A stretch of DNA of 5,620 bases from contig JACDAY010000331.1 in NCBI GenBank assembly GCA_013695195.1, positions 1 through 5,620 of the forward strand, in the 5' to 3' direction. Positions 1 to 5,620 of the stretch are shown here, one piece after another. The position numbers and the translations under genes were made by a program. Position 1 is the first letter of the stretch, and every line of letters begins with the position of its first letter. The DNA is from Blastocatellia bacterium (lineage in GTDB: Bacteria; Acidobacteriota; Blastocatellia; Pyrinomonadales; Pyrinomonadaceae). Below the pieces are notes generated by a model, which worked only from the letters and a program-made list of their open reading frames with translations, searched no databases and was not told where the DNA came from.

Positions 1-2
1 AT

Positions 3-1265
3 GTTACACCGAGTTACCCCCGGCCCGATTTCAAGCTTGTTGCGGAAAGCGCTCAAGGCGTGTGGATCACCGACCCGGACGGCAATATTTTCCTAGACTG
101 CAACGCGGGAGTCGCAGTTTGCTCGACCGGCCACTGCCACCCCGAGATCGTTAAAGCGATCAGCGAACAGGCTGCAAAACTAATCCACCTTTGCGGCACA
201 GATTTCTATTACAGCCAGATGCCCGCTCTCGGCAAAAAGCTCAGCGAGATCTGCCCGATCGACGGCCCTACCAAAACGCACTTTGCCAATTCGGGCGCGG
301 AAGCTATCGAAACCGCGTTGAAACTGGCGATGTACCACACGCGCAGGCAGAAATTCATCTCGTTTTTCGGCTCTTTTCACGGACGGACGCTCGGAGCTTT
401 ATCGCTAACCTCATCCAAAAAAGCCCAGCGGCTCGGATTCATGCGGCAGGCCCTCGATGTCGTGCACATTCCGTATCCGAATAAATTCCGTCACTTCGTG
501 GGTGATATGCCAACCGATGAGGCGACGATCACGCGCGACGTCATCAACTGGATTGAAAACCGCCTTTTCAAAACCACCACGCCGCCCGAAGAAGTCGCGG
601 GTATTGTTTTGGAAGTCGTGCAGGGCGAAGGCGGCTATATTCCAGCGCCGAAAGCGTTTGTCAAAGAACTCCGCCGCATTTGCGACGAAAACGGCATCAT
701 GCTCATCATCGACGAGGTGCAATCCGGCATGGGCCGCACCGGCAAGATGTTCGCGCTCGACCATTACGACGGCGTAAAAGCCGACATCCTGTGTCTGGCC
801 AAAGGCATCGGTTCCGGCATGCCGATCGGCGTCTGCGTGGCAAAGGCCGACATCATGGATTGGCACAAAGGCGCGCACGCTTCGACCTTCGGCGGCAATC
901 CCGTCTGTATCGCTTCGGCGTTGAAAACAATAGAGTTGCTGGAAGGCGGCCTCGTTGAAAACTCCGCAACTGTCGGCGCATATTTGGAAAGCGGATTAAA
1001 TAGATTGAAGGACAAATATGACTGCATCGGCGACGTCCGCGGCCTGGGAATGATGTTGGGAGTGGAATTCGTAACCGACAAGCAGTCGCTAAAACCCGCG
1101 CCCGAACTCCGCGATAAAATCGAAATGGCGTGTTTCCAAAAAGGCCTGATAATCCTCGGCTGCGGCAGCAATTCCATCCGCTGGTCGCCGGCGCTCATTC
1201 TGACAAAAGAAAACGTCGATGTCGCCCTGGAAATCTTCGAGGGGGCTATTTCTGCTTCGATCTGA
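3..1265 (+). CDS. Class III PLP-dependent aminotransferase (4-aminobutyrate/acetylornithine aminotransferase-like), 5' partial
   Basis: This enzyme would transfer an amino group from an omega-amino donor such as 4-aminobutyrate, ornithine or a related amine to a 2-oxo acid in the cytosol; the exact substrate cannot be read from sequence. The frame is open to the left edge. A GTG at 60 could serve as a start, but the codons before it already read SPSYPRPDF...AESAQG, which matches the conserved N-terminal motif of GabT-like class III enzymes, so the true start lies outside the window. Numbering visible residues from base 3, I see the GHCHPE segment, the cofactor phosphate-binding NSGAEAIE, the GSFHGRT motif (His126, stacking on the PLP ring), IIDEVQSGMGRTG with Asp237 (contacts the pyridine nitrogen), the Schiff-base lysine Lys267 in LAKGIGSGMPIG, and the TFGGNP motif (Thr295). 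The C-terminus is complete, with 420 residues visible against roughly 430-460 for the family. The family is certain; the substrate is not. Confidence 0.93.
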   Translation, partial: VTPSYPRPDFKLVAESAQGVWITDPDGNIFLDCNAGVAVCSTGHCHPEIVKAISEQAAKLIHLCGTDFYYSQMPALGKKLSEICPIDGPTKTHFANSGAEAIETALKLAMYHTRRQKFISFFGSFHGRTLGALSLTSSKKAQRLGFMRQALDVVHIPYPNKFRHFVGDMPTDEATITRDVINWIENRLFKTTTPPEEVAGIVLEVVQGEGGYIPAPKAFVKELRRICDENGIMLIIDEVQSGMGRTGKMFALDHYDGVKADILCLAKGIGSGMPIGVCVAKADIMDWHKGAHASTFGGNPVCIASALKTIELLEGGLVENSATVGAYLESGLNRLKDKYDCIGDVRGLGMMLGVEFVTDKQSLKPAPELRDKIEMACFQKGLIILGCGSNSIRWSPALILTKENVDVALEIFEGAISASI

Positions 1266-1388
1266 TTAAAGTGGTGCGTTCGCCCGCTAACAACTATTAC
1301 GGCGCCAATCTGGGGGGAGCTTGCTAGCGTGGATATTAATACCGGATTCTGCGGGCGGATTGCTGGTGCGGTTCAGGCTGCAGAAGAC

Positions 1389-3593
1389 TCAGGCACTCGG
1401 CGGAGGGAAGAGCCGCTCGAATTCCGGGTCGTCGTGCAGCATTGCCAGGTCGGGATCCTGACGCGCCCACGGTGCATTGCTGTAACCCGCGTCCCGGGCC
1501 TTATGGAGTGCGATCATTGCATCCTGGGGGTTGTTCATCAGGCAGAACGAGCACGCGATGTTGTAAAGGATCATTGTGTCATCGGGTCGCAAGACCATCG
1601 CCATATCCGCTTCGCGCTTGGCATCGTCGAACCGGCCGTGCACGGCATAGGAATTGGCGAGAAGTACCCGGGCGCGAGCATCTTCGGGCACCTTCTTTAG
1701 GTGCTCCTCAAAAATGGCTATCCTGCGGTGAGTGAAATTGTTCAGCGCATCGGTCTTTCCCAGCGCGCCCAGCGCATTGTGGATCGGAATGGTCGTGTTG
1801 TAATTCTCGCCCGCATGCGCCAGGGCCTGCTCCATAATGTCTACGATCTCCTGGTATCGACCAGACTCGAACAGCGCACTTCCCAGAAGATAGTAACCGC
1901 CATCGAGGTCAGGATGTTTTTCAAGCGCGTTGCGCATCTTATCCACGACCTCTTCGTATCGTTTCTTGGCAAAAGCCAGCCACGCTTCGGCGAGCTTTAT
2001 TTCGGGGGCGTCGCTGCCGTTGGCGCTCGCCTTTTGTGTGGCGGCAATGGCGCGGTCGATCCAATGTTGCTGGCGTTCGAAGTAATAAAAGTGTTGGGCA
2101 CAGACGTTTGCTAACCCGGCGTGAGCAAGAGCAAAGTCCGGATCGAGTGCCACAGCGTTCTCATACATCTGTAGAGCAAACTGAAGGTCCTGCCGCCCGA
2201 CACGGCGGGCATAGTTTCTTCCACGCAAATAAAGGTCATAGGCCTGCTGGTTCTCGGTCGGTTTAGCTGCGAGAGCCTGCTGTTCCTGCGGCGAGAGCGT
2301 GATCCGTAGTGCGGCCGCTATCTTTGATGCGATCTCGTCCTGTACCTCGAAGACGTCTTTCATCTCACGGTCGTATCGTTCTGACCACAGTGGAAAATCC
2401 GTTGCCGCATCGACTAGTTGAGCGTTGATTCTCAGACGAGCTCCGGCACGACGCAGACTGCCTACAAGTACATATGACGCGCCGAGTTCCTTTCCCACCT
2501 GTCCGGCCGTAACCGATTTGTCGCGATAGTTGAGCACCATCGCACGCGAAAAAATTTTTAGCCGCTTGATTTTCGAAAGCTCGGTGGTTATGTCCTCCGT
2601 GATCCCGTCGCGTAGGTACTCGTCCTCTTTCATGCCGCTCAGATTCTCGAAATAGAGCACGGCGATCGAGTGTTCGTGAACGGCCTGCGGAGCCCGCGTG
2701 CTGTGGATCGCGCTTGACTCGCCCGAATGCCGTCCCGAATCGAGATCGCGTTTCAACCGCTTGAGAGCCGTTTTGAGATCGGTCGCGTTCTGATAGCGCA
2801 GATCGCGATCCTTTTCGAGCGCCTGCCCGATAATCCTGCCTAGCTCGAGCGGCAGTAAGGGATTGGCGTGATTTACCGGCACCGGATCTCGATTGAGTAT
2901 CGAGTCGAAAACAACGGCCGAGGTGTCGCCCTGAAACGGCAGGACCCCGGTCGCCATTTGATACAGAACGGTGCCGACGGAGAAAAGGTCGGTCCGAGCA
3001 TCAGTGATCTCGCCGCGCGCCTGTTCGGGAGACATATAGGCGATAGTGCCCATCGCTACGCCGGCCGTGGATAGGCCGTCGGCGATCGCCGTAGGTATGT
3101 TCGAGGACGCATCGGGTTTCTGTCGATCTATCTTGGCCAGGCCGAAGTCTAGTATTTTGGCCTGCCCGCGCGAGGTTACAAAAATGTTTGCCGGCTTTAG
3201 GTCACGGTGGACGATCCCTTTGGAATGTGCTGATTCGAGAGCGTCCACTATCTGAACGCCTAGCGTCAGCATTGCATCGTTGTCGAGTGGGCCGCGGCGG
3301 ATGCGGTCGGCCAATGACTCGCCGTCAAGCAGTTCCATGACGATGAAATGCTCAGACTCGAACTGCTCGATGCCGTGGATAGTGCAGATGTTTGGATGAT
3401 TGAGCGATGATGCCGCTCGGGCCTCCCGCTGGAAGCGTTGCAGAAGGTTTTGGTCGCCTGCCATTGCCAGTGTCAGAAACTTTAACGCGACATGGCGGCC
3501 TAGGTTGGTGTCTTCTGCTTCGTAAACGACGCCCATCCCGCCTTCGCCAAGCTGCGAGGTAATGTGATAATGCGAGATGGTCTTGCCAAGCAC
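1389..3593 (-). CDS. Soluble Ser/Thr protein kinase with TolB-N-like domain and TPR repeats
   Basis: This is a 734-residue Hanks-type (PknB-like) kinase expected to phosphorylate Ser/Thr in proteins; its target is unknown. The kinase domain spans about residues 9-280 and is complete: glycine loop LGEGGMG (15-21), catalytic Lys38 in VALK, alpha-C Glu57, HRDLKPAN (129-136, Asp131 catalytic base), DFG (149-151), MSPE (187-190) and Asp202 of the DLFSVG helix. A polar linker leads to a TolB N-terminal-like domain (about 307-432) starting SIAVLYFENLSG, the type found in COG5616-like proteins, with GxELGASYVLVGSLRR in the middle. TPR-like helices follow from about 449 to 700. I see no signal peptide and no hydrophobic membrane segment between kinase and sensor region, so it is probably cytosolic, unlike many PknB-type receptors. 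The GTG start is supported by a strong Shine-Dalgarno site six bases upstream and by the glycine loop beginning at residue 15. It has its own promoter and is convergent with the aminotransferase gene. Confidence 0.93.
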   Translation of the reverse strand: MLGKTISHYHITSQLGEGGMGVVYEAEDTNLGRHVALKFLTLAMAGDQNLLQRFQREARAASSLNHPNICTIHGIEQFESEHFIVMELLDGESLADRIRRGPLDNDAMLTLGVQIVDALESAHSKGIVHRDLKPANIFVTSRGQAKILDFGLAKIDRQKPDASSNIPTAIADGLSTAGVAMGTIAYMSPEQARGEITDARTDLFSVGTVLYQMATGVLPFQGDTSAVVFDSILNRDPVPVNHANPLLPLELGRIIGQALEKDRDLRYQNATDLKTALKRLKRDLDSGRHSGESSAIHSTRAPQAVHEHSIAVLYFENLSGMKEDEYLRDGITEDITTELSKIKRLKIFSRAMVLNYRDKSVTAGQVGKELGASYVLVGSLRRAGARLRINAQLVDAATDFPLWSERYDREMKDVFEVQDEIASKIAAALRITLSPQEQQALAAKPTENQQAYDLYLRGRNYARRVGRQDLQFALQMYENAVALDPDFALAHAGLANVCAQHFYYFERQQHWIDRAIAATQKASANGSDAPEIKLAEAWLAFAKKRYEEVVDKMRNALEKHPDLDGGYYLLGSALFESGRYQEIVDIMEQALAHAGENYNTTIPIHNALGALGKTDALNNFTHRRIAIFEEHLKKVPEDARARVLLANSYAVHGRFDDAKREADMAMVLRPDDTMILYNIACSFCLMNNPQDAMIALHKARDAGYSNAPWARQDPDLAMLHDDPEFERLFPPPSA

Positions 3594-3599
3594 GAAATT

Positions 3600-3605
3600 A
3601 CCTCC
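3600..3605 (-). promoter_or_regulatory. Shine-Dalgarno site of the kinase gene
   Basis: The minus strand reads GGAGGT here, six bases before the GTG codon at 3593. This full-strength site decides the GTG start. Confidence 0.85.
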
Positions 3606-3638
3606 GGGATGATGAAACTAAATGCTGGGTGAGCGACA

Positions 3639-3667
3639 ATAATAGTATAGCGGAATTATTGAGTCAA
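3639..3667 (-). promoter_or_regulatory. Sigma-70-type promoter of the kinase gene
   Basis: On the minus strand, TTGACT (3667-3662) is separated by exactly 17 bases from TATTAT (3644-3639), close to the TTGACA/TATAAT consensus with ideal spacing. Transcription would begin near 3632 and give a leader of about 40 bases before the GTG start. The surrounding sequence is locally A+T-rich, as expected of a promoter. An overlapping TATACT at a shorter spacing is a poorer -10 choice. Confidence 0.7.
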
Positions 3668-3728
3668 GGAACGTCAGCACTACGGAGATCCAAGACCATC
3701 TGCGCCGAATTGCTCAAAAATTGAAACC

Positions 3729-3769
3729 GTCTTAACTTGCGACCGTAAGACAGGGTGCCCGAAACGGGC
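3729..3769. repeat. Two adjacent short inverted repeats upstream of the kinase promoter
   Basis: The first is GTCTTA (3729-3734) and TAAGAC (3746-3751), separated by 11 bases, the geometry of a dimeric-regulator operator. The second is GCCCG (3757-3761) and CGGGC (3765-3769) with a three-base AAA loop. Both lie 60-100 bp upstream of the kinase -35 box. With arms of five or six bases they could be chance, and no T-run follows either, so they are not called terminators. Confidence 0.35.
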
Positions 3770-3918
3770 GGCCGCACTTGGCTCGTGCATCAATCCGTTT
3801 TCTTGTCGGTTAATGACTTCGACGGGAACGTAGCGTCAACGAAGGCTGCGAGAAATTCGACGATCCGCTTGCAACGAGTGACACAAGGTAAGGCAGCCTG
3901 CCTGGACGCGATGACATA

Positions 3919-3960
3919 TGAAAAGGCCCGAACGGAAAGGTATATTCCTGTTCGTGCCTT
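3919..3960 (-). terminator. Rho-independent terminator of the etfA unit
   Basis: Read on the minus strand, about 27 bases past the etfA stop, the arms AAGGC-CGAAC-GGAA and TTCC-GTTCG-GCCTT pair around a loop of about seven bases. The stem is 14 bp with one mismatch and one bulged base, and TTTTCA follows. The plus strand has its own T-run (3965-3969) a few bases beyond the stem, so some termination from the other side is possible, though no plus-strand gene ends nearby. Its position explains the end of the Uma2-etfA transcript and insulates the kinase promoter. Confidence 0.75.
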
Positions 3961-3986
3961 CGCGTTTTTATCTTCGTCAAATATTT

Positions 3987-4997
3987 TTAACCTTTAGCTT
4001 TCCTGACTTCCTCTATCATCACCGGCACCGCGTCGAAGAGGTCGCCGACGATGCCGTAGTCGGCAATGTCAAAGATCGGGGCTTCGGCGTCCTTGTTGAT
4101 GGCAATGATGGTGTTGGCGTTTTTCATGCCGACGATGTGCTGGATGGCGCCGGAGATGCCGAGGGCAATGTAAACCTTTGGGGCGACGGTCTGGCCGGAT
4201 GAGCCGATCTGACGGTCAATGGGAAGCCAGTCGGCGTCGCATATCGGGCGCGAGGCGGCGAGGTCGGCGCCGAGGGCGTCGGCAAGCTGCTGTGCGAGCG
4301 CGATATTTTCCTGCGATTTTATGCCGCGGCCGACGGCGACGATGATCTCTGATTTGCTGAGATCGACGGTCGCCTTCGCTTCCTGAAACGGCTCTTCGGG
4401 CGTCATTCGAATCTCGCCGATCTGGACATCCATCGTTTCGACGGAGGAGCTCCCCTTCACAGCACTGTCGCCGCGAAATGCGCCGGATTGAAATGTTACA
4501 AAATACGGAGCGTCGCCCCCGACCGTTACATCGGCATCGAGTTTGCCAAGAAATATGCGCCGCGTGAACACGAGTTTGCCGCCCTCGAGGTCAGAACCTC
4601 CTGCGTTAGCGGGTGGGTTCTTCTCATCAATACGATACCGGATGCAATCGCCGACGACCTCACTTCCCAAACGCGCCGCTACCTTTGGCGCAAAGTCTCG
4701 CACCTGATAGGTGTGCGACATTACAATATATTGCGGATTTACTGCCTTTATTACTTGTTCCCATGCGTCGGCGTATCCGTCCGGCGTATAAGTTCCGAGC
4801 TTTTCGTTTTTTGCAACAATAACTTTTTCCAAATCATATTGAGCGATCTCCTGAGCAAGGACGCAATCTTTATCGCAGGGAATAACGGCGGAAACGTTCA
4901 TGCCGAGGTCCTTGCCTATACTTTGTGCGGCGGAAATCGCTTCGAGCGAAGTTTTGTTCAAAACGCAGTTTTTGTGTTCGATGAAAACTAATATCAT
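3987..4997 (-). CDS. etfA: Electron transfer flavoprotein, alpha subunit
   Basis: EtfA pairs with EtfB to form the FAD-carrying heterodimer that passes electrons from acyl-CoA and other dehydrogenases to ETF:quinone oxidoreductase; it acts in the cytosol. The predicted protein has 336 residues, slightly above the usual 310-325. The N-terminal adenine-nucleotide-hydrolase-like domain starts MILVFIEHKN and includes SLEAISAAQ (17-25). The C-terminal FAD domain has VGRGI (222-226), SSGQTVAPK (266-274), the signature LGISGAIQH (279-287) followed by GMK, AINKD (299-303) and APIF (306-309). The ATG at 4997 is preferred because family members begin at this point. A TTG at 5030 would add 11 unrelated residues and lie inside the upstream gene. 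The start is one base after the upstream stop (TAA C ATG) with no good Shine-Dalgarno site, suggesting translational coupling. A ten-residue extra loop (127-136) is encoded by a palindrome described separately. The partner etfB is not in the window. Confidence 0.95.
   Translation of the reverse strand: MILVFIEHKNCVLNKTSLEAISAAQSIGKDLGMNVSAVIPCDKDCVLAQEIAQYDLEKVIVAKNEKLGTYTPDGYADAWEQVIKAVNPQYIVMSHTYQVRDFAPKVAARLGSEVVGDCIRYRIDEKNPPANAGGSDLEGGKLVFTRRIFLGKLDADVTVGGDAPYFVTFQSGAFRGDSAVKGSSSVETMDVQIGEIRMTPEEPFQEAKATVDLSKSEIIVAVGRGIKSQENIALAQQLADALGADLAASRPICDADWLPIDRQIGSSGQTVAPKVYIALGISGAIQHIVGMKNANTIIAINKDAEAPIFDIADYGIVGDLFDAVPVMIEEVRKAKG
4593..4621. repeat. Palindromic element inserted in frame in etfA
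   Basis: The arms AGAACC (4593-4598) and GGTTCT (4616-4621) extend inward through a T-G wobble, one bulged T (4614), CC/GG, another wobble and GC/GC to a four-base loop GTTA (4605-4608), giving a 12-bp stem. On the coding strand the element supplies most of the peptide NPPANAGGSD (EtfA residues 127-136). That segment is Pro/Ala/Gly-rich, lies in a turn between the VVGDCIRYRI and KLVFTRRIF strands, and has no counterpart in typical EtfA as I know the family. Together these suggest a small REP- or RPE-like element tolerated inside a protein loop. Only one clear copy lies in this window. Confidence 0.6.
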
Positions 4998-4998
4998 G

Positions 4999-5620
4999 TT
5001 AGGCTGAAATTCGCTTCGTGTAATCGTCAATCTGTTTTAGAAATTCCTTTCTGGTTGATCCTATGCCAAATTCGAGTAATCTCGTTATTTCCACACCTTT
5101 TACTCCGGGTAAAACCCCGCTGTTTTCAGAGATTTCATATTCGGTCTCCCGCAATGAAAACATTTCCAATTCTCCGCCGCTAAAACGCCAAACCTCGGGT
5201 ACACGGATAGCTGCGAAAATGCTCATCCGGTTGAGCGAAGAATGCTTTACGTCAATCTCAATCGTTAAATCGGGCGGCGGGTCAAAATCTAGATCGACCG
5301 TCTCCTTCCCCCGCATTAGCTCGGCATTCTGAACGTAATAACATTCATCCGGTTCGAAACCGCGTCCCAAATCTTCACGCTGGAAAGTCGTGGAGCCGGC
5401 GGCAAAAATTTCAATTTCGAGATTCTCGGCAAGCCGTTCAAAAAGCATCGCCAAAAGCTTTTTCAAATGTTCATGCTTAAGCGAAAGAACCATAATCTCC
5501 AACTTGCCCCTGTCATACGTGAAGTGCGCGGGTGTTTCATCCTGTAAAACATCGGTTATTTGTTTGTACGAGTTCCAACTGATATTGTGCAGCACTACTG
5601 CTTGTGTATTTTCCAGTACC
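4999..5620 (-). CDS. Uma2 family (DUF820) putative restriction-endonuclease-fold protein, possibly 5' partial
   Basis: Uma2 proteins carry a PD-(D/E)XK nuclease fold; their biological role is mostly unknown. The frame is open to the right edge. A GTG at 5595 (198 residues) is possible but lacks a ribosome binding site, and the codons before it read VLENTQAV, which runs naturally into VLHNISWNSY, the usual Uma2 N-terminus. The last base of the window could be the G of an ATG, so the start is probably at or just past the edge. Numbering from the GTG, I see the substrate-fold segment TYDRGKLEIM (26-35), EPDECYYV (81-88), PPDLTIEI (107-114) with Asp109 and Glu113 as probable metal ligands, and SSLNRMSIFAAIRVPEVW (119-136). 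At the position of the family's usual lysine there is Arg123, and Phe127 replaces the common tyrosine, as I recall from a frequent cyanobacterial-like subfamily. It ends one base before etfA. Its base composition is visibly lower in G+C than the 3' half of etfA. Confidence 0.87.
   Translation of the reverse strand, partial: VLENTQAVVLHNISWNSYKQITDVLQDETPAHFTYDRGKLEIMVLSLKHEHLKKLLAMLFERLAENLEIEIFAAGSTTFQREDLGRGFEPDECYYVQNAELMRGKETVDLDFDPPPDLTIEIDVKHSSLNRMSIFAAIRVPEVWRFSGGELEMFSLRETEYEISENSGVLPGVKGVEITRLLEFGIGSTRKEFLKQIDDYTKRISA

Larger units (their letters stand above)
3594..3986. other. Intergenic region between kinase and etfA genes
   Basis: This 393-bp stretch separates two minus-strand genes. 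From high to low coordinate, in the direction of transcription, it holds the etfA terminator hairpin (3923-3960), about 150 bp (3770-3918) in which I see nothing recognisable, two small inverted repeats (3729-3769), the kinase promoter (3639-3667) and the kinase ribosome binding site. An 80-codon open frame on the plus strand (3755-3997) runs through the terminator, has no family resemblance and is not considered a gene. Confidence 0.7.

Noticed and set aside
1..60. ATG at base 1 as a gene start
   Set aside because: It is in a different frame from the aminotransferase, and that frame shows no recognisable protein.
60..1265. GTG at 60 as the start of the aminotransferase
   Set aside because: The 19 codons before it are open and encode the conserved SPSYPRPDF-type N-terminus, so the gene begins to the left of the window.
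1283..1291. CCCGCTAAC in the convergent gap, matching the centre of the etfA palindrome
   Set aside because: Only nine bases match and the flanks do not form the same hairpin, so a decayed second copy cannot be supported.
1266..1388. Terminator between the convergent aminotransferase and kinase genes
   Set aside because: Both strands were read; GC-rich stretches exist but no stem followed by a T-run is present.
3755..3997. 80-codon plus-strand open frame in the intergenic region
   Set aside because: It runs through the etfA terminator into the end of etfA, has no family resemblance and no convincing ribosome binding site.
4488..4991. 167-codon plus-strand open frame opposite etfA
   Set aside because: It is antisense to a well-conserved EtfA and its translation resembles no family.

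Overview
The window most resembles a chromosomal segment of a moderately GC-rich bacterium, and I suspect Acidobacteriota (Blastocatellia-like). That is an inference from three things: a cytosolic Ser/Thr kinase fused to a TolB-N-like domain and TPRs, a Uma2-family nuclease-fold protein, and a small palindromic element inside a housekeeping gene. No rRNA, tRNA, CRISPR array, transposase or phage gene is visible.

Layout. Positions 3-1265 (+) hold a class III PLP-dependent aminotransferase whose N-terminus lies off the left edge. A 123-bp convergent gap (1266-1388) follows, with no clear terminator. Positions 1389-3593 (-) hold a 734-residue PknB-type kinase with a C-terminal TolB-N-like region and TPR repeats. 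It has its own Shine-Dalgarno site (3600-3605) and a near-consensus sigma-70 promoter (3639-3667). The intergenic region 3594-3986 also contains two small inverted repeats and, at its far end, a terminator for the next unit. Positions 3987-4997 (-) hold etfA, the electron transfer flavoprotein alpha subunit. Positions 4999-5620 (-) hold a Uma2-family gene that is open to the right edge and ends one base before the etfA start.

How the genes relate. The Uma2 gene and etfA appear to be one transcription unit read right to left and ending at the hairpin at 3923-3960. The kinase is a separate monocistronic unit. The aminotransferase is on the opposite strand with no visible functional tie to the others. 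The partner gene etfB is not in the window; the position just upstream of etfA is taken by Uma2.

The most interesting signal is a 29-bp near-perfect palindrome (4593-4621) sitting in frame within etfA. It encodes a Pro/Ala/Gly-rich ten-residue loop, NPPANAGGSD, that does not fit the conserved EtfA fold, and it looks like a mobile palindromic element tolerated inside a protein. I do not see a complete new multi-gene system here.
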